Assembly (NCBI RefSeq): GCF_011044995.1
Contig: NZ_JAAKZW010000064.1
Span: 1 to 34,980 of the forward strand
DNA length: 34,980 bases
DNA from: Streptomyces mesophilus
Lineage (GTDB): Bacteria; Actinomycetota; Actinomycetes; Streptomycetales; Streptomycetaceae
Direction: 5' to 3'
The notes below the pieces were generated by a model. The model saw nothing but the letters and a program-made list of their open reading frames with translations, searched no databases and was not told the origin of the DNA. Below are positions 23,427 through 30,759 of this stretch, one piece after another. Both the position numbers and the translations under genes were made by a program. Positions within the stretch are counted from its first letter, which is position 1; the number at the start of each line of letters is the position of its first letter.

Positions 23427-24507
23427 CGGCCGGGGCCATACCGGTGTTCACGGAGCCGTGCGGGGTCTTGTGGTCCGAGGGCTTGAGCGGCTTGACGGCG
23501 CCGCTCTTCGTCACGGTGAACACGGTCTTGGAGCCGGTGCTGGAGTTGACGTCGTACCGGCCGAGCTGCACGTTGGCGACGGTCGCCGTGCCGTGCCACT
23601 TGCCGTCCTTGCCCAGGGTCAGGGAGACCTTGCCGAAGGCCTTGGAGTCCACCGAGACGTTGCTCTTGGGGTTGATGGACGGGGCGTCCACGGTGAGGGC
23701 GATCTTGTCGCCGGCCTTGCCGCTGCCCGGGTTCACGGCGATCGAGGACTTGCCCACCACGGGAGCCTCCGTGCCCTGGACGCCGAACTTCGCGGAGTCC
23801 ACGACCTTGCCGTCGAGCAGCGCGTCCACCCGGTAGTAGCCGGACTTGGCGGAGTCGGCGACGGTCGCGGTGCCGTGCCAGGTGCCCTCGTGCTGCGGGT
23901 CGCGCTCCAGCTTCACGGTGCCGCCGAACGCGTCGGACTTCACGGTGGCGACCGAGTCCGAACCGGCGTCCTTGACGGTCACGGAGACCTTGTCGCCGAC
24001 CTTGCCGCCGTCGGTGGACAGCGACAGCGAGGCCTTGGACGGGTCGGGCTTGGGCTTCGTGCCGTCGGTGTTCACCAGGAAGGTGGCGGAGCCCTGCGCT
24101 CCCGTGTCGCCGTAGTCGGCGGTCACCTGAAGGTGGGCGGTGCCGATGCCGTAGCCGGACTTGACCGTGCCCGTGCCCTCGTACGTGCCGGTGCCGACCT
24201 TCTTGACGGAGATGCCGCTGAGCGCGTCGGAGGAGCCGCTGACCTTGGCGTCGCCGGACGTCTCGACCTGGAAGCGGACCTGCTCGCCGGCCTTGTAGCC
24301 GGTCGGGTCCTTCGGCGTGGAGACAACCGCGACGTCGGCCTTGGCCTTGTCCGACGAGTCGCTCTTCGCGGCGTCCTTCGTGCCGGGCGTCGCGGACGCG
24401 GAAGCCGACGGCGACGGCGAGGCGTCCGCGGCGAAAGCGGTCGCCGGGGCTGCGATGGCCATCGAGGCGACTACGGCGATCGCCGAGACGGTGAGTGCCT
24501 TACGCAT
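23419..24507 (-). CDS. Secreted protein with three Ig-like repeats, sortase operon partner
   Basis: 362-aa exported protein I do not recognise by name. Start ATG (complement of 24505-24507) has a perfect AAGGAGG (complement of 24515-24521) 7 nt upstream. The signal peptide is MRKALTVSAIAVVASMAIAA, cleaved near AFAA. A Ser/Ala/Asp/Lys-rich linker precedes three ~85-residue repeats, each with a GDK-type start (KVGDKVSVTV; KAGDKIALTV), a VxSxAFG-like strand, a WHGTATVA strand in repeats 2 and 3, and an F-x-V end: the pattern of Ig-like beta-sandwich domains. The C-terminus (PSDHKTPHGSVNTGMAPADV) has no LPXTG motif, hydrophobic segment or basic tail, so it is not a standard sortase substrate. It lies directly upstream of, and overlaps, the class F sortase gene. 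Confidence 0.85.
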   Translation of the reverse strand: MRKALTVSAIAVVASMAIAAPATAFAADASPSPSASASATPGTKDAAKSDSSDKAKADVAVVSTPKDPTGYKAGEQVRFQVETSGDAKVSGSSDALSGISVKKVGTGTYEGTGTVKSGYGIGTAHLQVTADYGDTGAQGSATFLVNTDGTKPKPDPSKASLSLSTDGGKVGDKVSVTVKDAGSDSVATVKSDAFGGTVKLERDPQHEGTWHGTATVADSAKSGYYRVDALLDGKVVDSAKFGVQGTEAPVVGKSSIAVNPGSGKAGDKIALTVDAPSINPKSNVSVDSKAFGKVSLTLGKDGKWHGTATVANVQLGRYDVNSSTGSKTVFTVTKSGAVKPLKPSDHKTPHGSVNTGMAPADV

Positions 24508-24692
24508 GAGTGAACCTCCTTGCAGGGCCGAGGAATTGTTCCCCGGTGCACTGTCTATGAGGTTCATCCTGAGCATGCGGTTTCCCGTCCGCACCCCCGT
24601 GACCTGGGGCCTTCGCCGAAAGTCCCGCGGTCCATCACGCCGTTCAACTGGGCGCTTTCCCGAACTCTTGGGCCGTGCTTTGCCCCGTTATT

Positions 24693-24708
24693 AGGGACCA
24701 AAGTCCCT
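24693..24708 (-). promoter_or_regulatory. DosR/DevR-type palindromic box
   Basis: AGGGAC-CAAA-GTCCCT on the plus strand reads GGGACTTTGGTCCCT on the minus strand, an exact match to the mycobacterial DosR (DevR) consensus GGGACTTNNGNCCCT. A second half-site (GGGACTT, complement of 24620-24626) lies nearer the repeat-protein start. Streptomyces has DevR orthologues (OsdR), so hypoxia or dormancy control of the downstream sortase operon is plausible. The regulator itself is not in the window. Confidence 0.6.
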
Positions 24709-24776
24709 GGCTTCGAATACGTCCCGTATAAGCGCCGTTAGAGAGCCTTGATGAATGCAACACGACCGCAACAAAG

Positions 24777-24811
24777 GGAAAGGGCCGACGCGTTGCGCGC
24801 CGGCCCTTTCC
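24777..24811 (-). terminator. serC terminator
   Basis: GGAAAGGGCCG (24777-24787) pairs with CGGCCCTTTCC (24801-24811). The inner CGCG-TTG-CGCG extends the stem past one A/C mismatch. On the minus strand it is followed by a T-rich run (CTTTGTTG), so it is oriented to end serC transcription, 26 nt past its stop. Confidence 0.85.
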
Positions 24812-24837
24812 GCTGAGTGCGAGATGTGGTCGCCCGG

Positions 24838-25956
24838 TTACAGCTTCTCGATCACGTAGTCGATGCAGGCCGTCAGCGCCTGCACGTCCGCCGGGTCGAT
24901 CGCCGGGAACATCGCGATCCGCAGCTGGTTGCGGCCCAGCTTGCGGTACGGCTCGGTGTCGACGATCCCGTTGGCGCGAAGCACCTTGGCGATCGCGGCC
25001 GCGTCCACGTCGTCGTTGAAGTCGATCGTGCCGATGACCTGCGAACGCTTGGCCGCGTCGGTGACGAACGGGGTGGCGAACTTGGACTCCTCGGCCCAGC
25101 CGTAAAGCCGGTCCGAGCTGTCCTTCGTCCGCGCCGTCGACCAGGCGAGACCACCCTGCCCGTTGATCCAGTCCAGCTGCTCGGCGAGCAGGAAGAGCGT
25201 GGAGAGGGCGGGCGTGTTGTACGTCTGGTTCTTGCGGGAGTTGTCGATCGCCGTCGGCAGCGAGAAGAACTCCGGTACGTGCCGGCCGCTCGCGTGGAGC
25301 CGCTCGGCGCGCTCGATCGCAGCGGGCGAGAAGACGCCGATCCACAGGCCGCCGTCGGAGGCGAAGGACTTCTGCGGGGCGAAGTAGTAGACGTCGGTCT
25401 CGGTGATGTCCACCGGGAGACCGCCGGCGCCGGACGTGGCGTCCACCAGGACGAGTGAACCCTCGTCGGCGCCCGCGACCCGCTTGATCGGGGCGGCCAC
25501 ACCGGTCGAGGTCTCGTTGTGCGTGTACGCGTACACGTCCACGCCCGCCTCGGCCCGCGGGTCCGGGTGCGTACCGGGCTCGGAGGCGATCACGGTGGGC
25601 TCGGCCAGCCAGGGCGCGAGCTTCGCGGCCTTGGCGAACTTGGAGGAGAACTCACCGAAGTTCAGGTGCTGCGACTTGGTGTCGATCAGCCCGTGGGTCG
25701 CGACGTCCCAGAACGCGGTGGAGCCGCCGTTGCCGAGGATGACCTCGTAGCCCTCGGGGAGCTGGAACAGGTTGCTCACACCGTCGCGCACCCGGCCGAC
25801 CAGGTTCTTCACCGGGGCCTGGCGATGGGAGGTGCCGAGCAGTGAGGTGCCGGTGGCGGCCAGAGCGTCGAGCGCTTCCGTACGCACCTTGGAGGGGCCC
25901 GCGCCGAAACGGCCGTCGGCGGGCTTGATGTCATTCGGGATCTGGATCTCAGCCAC
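24838..25956 (-). CDS. serC: Phosphoserine aminotransferase
   Basis: 372-aa PLP enzyme converting 3-phosphohydroxypyruvate and glutamate to phosphoserine and 2-oxoglutarate in serine biosynthesis. The sequence is of the mycobacterial/actinobacterial PSAT type: IPNDIKPADGRFGAGPSKVR at the start, LLGTSHRQAPVK, ILGNGGSTAFWD, VLVDATSGAGGLPVD, the PLP Lys196 in YFAPQKSFASDGG, and NQTYNTPALSTLFLL. Start is GTG (complement of 25954-25956). No Shine-Dalgarno is visible, and TAGGCT lies 6 nt upstream of the GTG on the minus strand, so a leaderless transcript is possible. Full length. It stands alone between its terminator and the EamA gene. Confidence 0.97.
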   Translation of the reverse strand: MAEIQIPNDIKPADGRFGAGPSKVRTEALDALAATGTSLLGTSHRQAPVKNLVGRVRDGVSNLFQLPEGYEVILGNGGSTAFWDVATHGLIDTKSQHLNFGEFSSKFAKAAKLAPWLAEPTVIASEPGTHPDPRAEAGVDVYAYTHNETSTGVAAPIKRVAGADEGSLVLVDATSGAGGLPVDITETDVYYFAPQKSFASDGGLWIGVFSPAAIERAERLHASGRHVPEFFSLPTAIDNSRKNQTYNTPALSTLFLLAEQLDWINGQGGLAWSTARTKDSSDRLYGWAEESKFATPFVTDAAKRSQVIGTIDFNDDVDAAAIAKVLRANGIVDTEPYRKLGRNQLRIAMFPAIDPADVQALTACIDYVIEKL

Positions 25957-26035
25957 GGCGCGAGCCTAGCGGCTCGTTGTTCCGCTTTGCCGGTTGGTCC
26001 ATCCCGCGAGATAGCCGGCCCCGCCGCAGGCGCCC

Positions 26036-27001
26036 CTACAGCGACGCCGCCTTCGCCTGCGTCCGTACCGCCCCCATGCTCGCCGCGATCACCAGCGCGA
26101 TGGCGATCGCGTCCGTCACCGAAAGCCCCTGGTGGAGGACGAAGAAGCCGGCCGCCGTCGCGATCGCCGGCTCCAGGCTCATCATGATCGCGAAGGTGGA
26201 GGCGGGCAGGCGCCGCAGCGCGAACAGTTCGAGCGTGTACGGCAGCACGGAGGACAGCACCGCCACGCCCAGACCGAGCAGCATCGTGCTCGGCACGAGC
26301 AGCTTCGAGCCGGCCTCGGCGATCCCCAGCGGAAGGCTGAGCAGAGCCGCGACACCCATCGCGAGCGCGAGCCCGTCCGCCGACGGGAAACGCCGCCCGG
26401 TCTTCGAGCTGAAGACGATGTACGCCGCCCACATCGCACCCGCCGCGAGGGCGAACGCCGCACCGACGAGGTCGAGCGAGCCGAGGCCGCCCGCGCCGCC
26501 GAGCAGGAACACACCGACGAGGGCGAGCCCCGCCCACACCGCGTTGACCGCGCGGCGCGAGGCGATCACGGAGAGGATCAGCGGTCCGAGCACTTCGAGG
26601 GTGACCGCGATACCGAGCGGGATACGGTCCGCCGCCTGGTAGAACAGCGTGTTCATCGCGCCCATCGCGAGCCCGAACGCGAACACCGTGCCCCAGTCGG
26701 CGCGCGTGTACCCGCGCACCTTGGGGCGGCAGACGATGAGCAGGACGAGCGCGGAGGCGACGAGCCGCAGCGTGACCACGCCGATCGCACCCGCGCGCGG
26801 CATCAGCATCACCGCGATCGCCGCGCCGAACTGCACCGAGAACCCGGCCACGAGCACCAGACCGATGGCACCGACCGAGCCCTGACCGCCCCGCTTGCGG
26901 AGCCGGCCGAGCGCACCGACCGCCTCGGGTTCGGTGACGGCGGCCCGGGCGGCCACTGCGCGGTCGGCGACCCGGTTCTCGGTCCCCGGGTGTGCGGTCA
27001 C
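26036..27001 (-). CDS. EamA/RhtA-type drug/metabolite (amino-acid) exporter
   Basis: 321-aa membrane protein of the DMT superfamily with two EamA repeats. After a ~42-residue hydrophilic N-terminus about ten TM helices follow, for example GAIGLVLVAGFSVQFGAAIA and VVTLRLVASALVLLIV. Hallmarks include the loop YTRADWGTVFAFGLAMGAMN, FYQAADRIPLGIAVTLEVLGP (RhtA-like) and the second-repeat FALRRLPASTFAIMMSLEPA. The start is GTG (complement of 26999-27001) with AGGGAG upstream. RhtA relatives export threonine and homoserine; the true substrate is unknown. Downstream on the same strand, 79 bp away, is serC, which may be read from its own leaderless promoter. Confidence 0.92.
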   Translation of the reverse strand: MTAHPGTENRVADRAVAARAAVTEPEAVGALGRLRKRGGQGSVGAIGLVLVAGFSVQFGAAIAVMLMPRAGAIGVVTLRLVASALVLLIVCRPKVRGYTRADWGTVFAFGLAMGAMNTLFYQAADRIPLGIAVTLEVLGPLILSVIASRRAVNAVWAGLALVGVFLLGGAGGLGSLDLVGAAFALAAGAMWAAYIVFSSKTGRRFPSADGLALAMGVAALLSLPLGIAEAGSKLLVPSTMLLGLGVAVLSSVLPYTLELFALRRLPASTFAIMMSLEPAIATAAGFFVLHQGLSVTDAIAIALVIAASMGAVRTQAKAASL

Positions 27002-27162
27002 GGTGCGGCTCCCTGCGTCTCGGCTTGACTCGGCTTGTCTCTGCGTCTGGTGTGGCGGTGGCCCCTACTGGACCGTCGGTGCATAATCCTAAACCGGTGC
27101 GTCCAATGTACTGCACCGCGTCAGGCCCATAACCCCACTTTGCAGATGACGGAAGCCGAAAC

Positions 27163-29979
27163 TCAAGTCCGTTTCCGCTCCGGCGCCTCGTCCAGACCCC
27201 GGGCCAGTACCTCTGCCAGATGCCAACCCCGTTGCCCCGCCAGCTGTTCCAGCTGCGTACGGCAGGAGTAGCCGTCCGCGAGCAGCACCGCGTCGGCCGG
27301 GGCCTCCCGTACGGCGGGCAGCAGCTGGTCCTCGGCGCACGCCGTGGACACCTCGTGGTGGCCGGGCTCGAAGCCGAAGTTCCCCGCGAGCCCGCAGCAC
27401 CCGCCGCTCAGCTCGCCCGTCAGACCGGCCCGCTCCCGCAGCTCCTTGTCCGGCTGCTCGCCGAGGACCGCGTGCTGATGGCAGTGCGTCTGGCCGACGG
27501 CCGGGCGGTCGAGCCGCGGGGGTGCCCAGTCGGGGGCGAGTTCGGCGAGGGCCTCGGCGAAGGTGCGTACGGACGCGGCGAGGCGGTGGGCGCGCGGATC
27601 GTCGCCGAGCAGCTCCGGCAGATCGGACCTGAGCGCGGCGGCGCAGCTCGGTTCGAGGACGACGAGCGGCCGGTCGAGCGGGACGCGGTCCAGGGTGCGG
27701 CGCAGGATCGTGCGGGCCTGGTCGAGCTGACCGGTCGAGAGATACGTGAGCCCGCAGCAGACCCCTTCGGGCGGCAGCGCGACACCGAGCCCGGCGTCTT
27801 CGAGCACGCGGACGGCCGCCTCGCCGACACCAGGGGAGAGGTGGTTGGTGAAGGTGTCGGGCCAGAGGGTGACGGCAGGGGTCACGCTTTTGGGGTGCTT
27901 GGCGAACCACCGGCGGAAGGTGCGCGGCGCCAGGCGCGGGATGTCGCGCTCGGGCGCGATCCCGGCGACCCGCTTGGCGAGCGCGGCGAGCGGCCGCACG
28001 GAAGCGACGGCGTTCACCACGCGCGCGAAGGGCGCGGCGATCCGCAGCCACCTGGGCAGCCGCCCGAGCGTGTAGTGGGCGCGGGGCCGCCGGCGCCCGG
28101 CATAGTGCTGGTGCAGGAACTCGCTCTTGTACGTGGCCATGTCCACCCCGACCGGACAGTCGGACCGGCAGCCCTTGCAGGACAGACACAGATCGAGCGC
28201 GTCCCGCACCTCTTCGCTGCGCCACCCGTCCGTGATCACCTCGCCGGCGAGCATCTCGTGCAGGAGCCGGGCCCGTCCGCGCGTGGAGTGCTCCTCGGCG
28301 CCGGTGGCACGGAAGGAGGGGCACATCACGGCCCCCGAACTTGCCGTCGTATTACGGCACTTGGCGACCCCGACGCACCTTCGCACCGCCGCAGAGAAGT
28401 CCCCGCCGTCGTGCGGATACCCGAACGCGACCGGCACCGGCTCGCGCGGCAGCGGCGCGAAACGCAGGTTGGCGTCCAGCGGGTCCGGGCGCACCAGCAT
28501 CCCGGGGTTGAGCCCGTCGGCCGGATCCCACACGCCCTTGACCTGCTCGAAGACCCGTACCAGCTCGTCCCCGTACATCTTCGGCAGCAGCTCAGCCCGC
28601 GCCTGCCCGTCCCCATGCTCGCCGGACAGCGACCCGCCGTGCGCGACGACGAGCTCGGCGAGCTCAACGGAGAAGCGGCGGAAGCGGCCGATCCCCTCCG
28701 TGCTCAGCAGATCGAAGTCGATCCGCACATGGATACAGCCGTCACCGAAGTGCCCGTACGGGGTGCCGCGCAGCCCGTGCTCGCCGAGCAGCGCCCGGAA
28801 CTCCTTCAGATACGGGCCCAGTCGGGCGGGCGGCACCGCGCAGTCCTCCCAGCCGGGCCAGGCCTCCGACCCGTCGGGCATCCGGGTCGCGGTGCCGGAG
28901 GCGTCCTCGCGGATCCGCCACAGGGCGCGCTGCCCGGCCGGATCGGTGACGATGTTCGCGTCCAGGGCCCCGGCGGCCCGCACGATCCGCTCACCGTGCG
29001 CCCGCGCCTCGGCCGCACTCGCGCCCCCGGTCTCGACGAACAACCAGGCGGCGCCCTTGGGGAGTTGCCGCTTCGGCCCGGGTACGAGATCGGCGGACAT
29101 CCCCTCCACGGTCAGCGGCCCGTGGGCGAGGAGCCCGGGCGCGGCCTCGGCGGCGGCGCTCTCGTCGGCGTATCCGAGGACGGCGAGGGCCCGCGCCCCG
29201 GGCGCCTGGACCAGCTTGACCGTCGCTTCGGTGAGCACCCCGAGCGTGCCCTCGCTGCCGCAGAAGGCGCGCGCGTGGTCGACGCCGTTCTCGGGGAGCA
29301 GGGCGTCGAGGGCGTATCCGGAGATACGGCGGGGAAGGTCGGGGAATCCGGTCCGCAGCAGGGCGAGTTGGGCGTCGACGAGCGGGCGGAGCCCTTGCGG
29401 CGCACCGTCCCAGCCCTGCCCGAGCGTGAAGGCCTCCCCGCCGTACGAGAGGACCTCGAGCGCCTTGGTGTTGTCGGCGGTCGTGCCCCAGGCCACGGAG
29501 TGGGAGCCGCAGGAGTTGTTGCCGATCATCCCGCCGAGCGTGCAGCGGCTGTGGGTGGACGGGTCGGGCCCGAACGTGAGCCCGTGCCGCCCGGCTTCGT
29601 CGCGCAGCCGGTCCAGGATGACCCCGGGCTGGACCACGGCCTCACGCGCCTCGGGGTCGACGCGGACGATCCGGTCCATGTGCCGGGTGAAGTCGAGGAC
29701 CACCCCGACCCCCGTGGCCTGCCCGGCGATCGAGGTCCCGGCCCCGCGCGCCACGACCGGCACCTGCCGTTCCCTGCACACCTTCAGCGTGGCCTCGACG
29801 TCGGCGGCATCCCGCGGCGCCACGACCCCGACGGGCACCCTCCGATAGTTGGACGCGTCCATCGTGAACAACGCCCGCTGCCCGGCTGTGAACTCGACGT
29901 CCCCTCGGACGACGTCGCTCAGCGCCTGCTGAAGCTCCCGGCTGTCCAGCTCCCGACTGCCCAACTCCTGCATGTCCAT
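27163..29979 (-). CDS. FAD-linked oxidase fused to a 4Fe-4S/CCG reductase (YdiJ-like)
   Basis: 938-aa fused flavin/iron-sulphur dehydrogenase, the GlcD+GlcF-type layout of E. coli YdiJ, a D-2-hydroxyglutarate dehydrogenase. The N-terminal PCMH FAD domain has VPVVARGAGTSIAGQ and GMIGNNSCGSHSV. The FAD-oxidase C domain has GTPYGHFGDGCIHVRIDFDL and LSGEHGDGQAR, the conserved metal/flavin loop. Fe-S motifs follow: RCVGVAKCR...VMCPSF, then CLSCKGCRSDCPVGVD. Two CCG segments complete the C-terminal half (EGVCCGLTYLSTG with LEPSCAAALRS; GGCCGLAGNFGFE). ATG (complement of 29977-29979) is chosen; ATG 29973 is equally possible, neither has a clear Shine-Dalgarno, and longer frames overlap PadR. It sits 62 bp downstream of the PadR gene. 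Substrate is likely a D-2-hydroxy acid; electron acceptor unknown. Confidence 0.9.
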   Translation of the reverse strand: MDMQELGSRELDSRELQQALSDVVRGDVEFTAGQRALFTMDASNYRRVPVGVVAPRDAADVEATLKVCRERQVPVVARGAGTSIAGQATGVGVVLDFTRHMDRIVRVDPEAREAVVQPGVILDRLRDEAGRHGLTFGPDPSTHSRCTLGGMIGNNSCGSHSVAWGTTADNTKALEVLSYGGEAFTLGQGWDGAPQGLRPLVDAQLALLRTGFPDLPRRISGYALDALLPENGVDHARAFCGSEGTLGVLTEATVKLVQAPGARALAVLGYADESAAAEAAPGLLAHGPLTVEGMSADLVPGPKRQLPKGAAWLFVETGGASAAEARAHGERIVRAAGALDANIVTDPAGQRALWRIREDASGTATRMPDGSEAWPGWEDCAVPPARLGPYLKEFRALLGEHGLRGTPYGHFGDGCIHVRIDFDLLSTEGIGRFRRFSVELAELVVAHGGSLSGEHGDGQARAELLPKMYGDELVRVFEQVKGVWDPADGLNPGMLVRPDPLDANLRFAPLPREPVPVAFGYPHDGGDFSAAVRRCVGVAKCRNTTASSGAVMCPSFRATGAEEHSTRGRARLLHEMLAGEVITDGWRSEEVRDALDLCLSCKGCRSDCPVGVDMATYKSEFLHQHYAGRRRPRAHYTLGRLPRWLRIAAPFARVVNAVASVRPLAALAKRVAGIAPERDIPRLAPRTFRRWFAKHPKSVTPAVTLWPDTFTNHLSPGVGEAAVRVLEDAGLGVALPPEGVCCGLTYLSTGQLDQARTILRRTLDRVPLDRPLVVLEPSCAAALRSDLPELLGDDPRAHRLAASVRTFAEALAELAPDWAPPRLDRPAVGQTHCHQHAVLGEQPDKELRERAGLTGELSGGCCGLAGNFGFEPGHHEVSTACAEDQLLPAVREAPADAVLLADGYSCRTQLEQLAGQRGWHLAEVLARGLDEAPERKRT

Positions 29980-30041
29980 GGGGTCCAGGGTGCCCGGGGC
30001 GTGCGGGGGTATACGTGGGGGCTCGCGGGTGGGGGTGGTTG

Positions 30042-30599
30042 CTAAGACGTGGCAGGCCTCTCCTTGCCGCCCTGCGGCTTCGCCAGATCCGCCAGCGTCT
30101 CCCGCAGCCACTTCGACTCGGCCTTGGTGGTGGCTCTGGCGACCGTCAGCACCCCCTGGCGGAACGGGTCGGTCAACTCCTCGGCGCGCAACGGATGTTC
30201 ACCGTCGTAGAAGAAGCTCGTGGGCTCCTCCAGGAACGTCAGGCGGCGGCGCAGTACGGCGGCCTGGGCGGCCGGGTCGTCGAGGTGGCGCAGAAAGCTG
30301 AGGAGGGTGAACCAGCGGTTCTCGTCCGTCACCTCGGGGCCCTCGGCCTCGGCGAGGCGGCGCAACAGCTCCCGCCTGCCCGCCTCGGTGAGGCTGAGGA
30401 CGTGCCGGGGCGCGGCGGCCGGCCCCTGCTGGGTCTCGCGCACCAGGAGCCCGGCCTTCTCCAGGCGCTTGATCGCCGGATACAGCGTCGACTCCCCGAC
30501 CGGGCGCACGTGTCCCGTCAGCGCCGTGATGCGTTTGCGCAGCTCATAGCCGTGCAGCGGGGCGTCGTAGAGGAATCCGAGGATCGAGAGCTCCAGCAT
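30042..30599 (-). CDS. PadR family transcriptional regulator
   Basis: 185-aa repressor. The winged HTH is canonical: MLELSILGFLYDAPLHGYEL, GESTLYPAIKRLEKAGLLVR and LSLTEAGRRELLRRL. The C-terminal ~90 residues form the Vir_C_2-like helical dimerisation domain (WFTLLSFLRHLDD..., later VLTVARATTKAESKWLRETL). Start is ATG (complement of 30597-30599) with GGGAGA upstream. A perfect 14-bp palindrome lies 47 bp beyond the start, in the gap to the divergent hydrolase, and is the likely operator. Downstream on the same strand is the FAD/Fe-S dehydrogenase gene, so both flanking genes are candidate targets. Confidence 0.95.
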   Translation of the reverse strand: MLELSILGFLYDAPLHGYELRKRITALTGHVRPVGESTLYPAIKRLEKAGLLVRETQQGPAAAPRHVLSLTEAGRRELLRRLAEAEGPEVTDENRWFTLLSFLRHLDDPAAQAAVLRRRLTFLEEPTSFFYDGEHPLRAEELTDPFRQGVLTVARATTKAESKWLRETLADLAKPQGGKERPATS

Positions 30600-30643
30600 G
30601 CGGTCATTCTCCCGTACGCACCCTCCTGCGTCGGTGTACCTCG

Positions 30644-30672
30644 TTGACGTAGTACTACGTTAGCGATGTATG
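30644..30672 (+). promoter_or_regulatory. PadR-type operator overlapping a candidate promoter
   Basis: ACGTAGTACTACGT (30647-30660) is a perfect 14-bp palindrome. It overlaps a -35-like TTGACG (30644-30649); 17 bp further is TGTATG (30667-30672), a possible -10 for the plus-strand hydrolase gene. The location between divergent PadR and hydrolase genes suggests autoregulation and control of the hydrolase. Confidence 0.65.
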
Positions 30673-30678
30673 GTCTGG

Positions 30679-30747
30679 GCTCCGAAGGCGGAGAGCTCTG
30701 CGTTCCGAAGGCGTAGAGCCCTGCGTTCCGGAGGCGGAGAGTGGAGA
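30679..30747 (+). repeat. Three 23-bp tandem repeats in the hydrolase 5' leader
   Basis: Units 30679-30701, 30702-30724 and 30725-30747 share TCCGAAGGCGGAGAG with a few changes. Unit 1 can fold as CTCCG-AAGG-CGGAG, and unit 3 can do so with one wobble pair. Each contains an SD-like GGMGKAGAG stretch. The last unit runs into the true ribosome binding region of the gene at 30760. A 23-bp period excludes a coding repeat. Confidence 0.8.
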
Positions 30748-30759
30748 AGGGGGCGCGTG

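Larger units (their letters stand above)
24508..24837. other. 330-bp intergenic region upstream of the sortase operon
   Basis: Between serC and the repeat-protein gene (both minus strand) lie the serC terminator (24777-24811), a DosR/DevR-type box (24693-24708), a possible half-site (24620-24626) and a 5' leader with a -10-like TAGACA on the minus strand (complement of about 24552-24557) but no good -35. It is richer in A/T than its surroundings. No small gene is supported. Confidence 0.6.

Noticed and set aside
27220..30045. 941-codon plus-strand open frame opposite the FAD/Fe-S dehydrogenase
   Set aside because: Shadow of a very GC-rich gene. The minus product has FAD, Fe-S and CCG motifs; the plus product is Arg/Pro/Gly-rich without domains.
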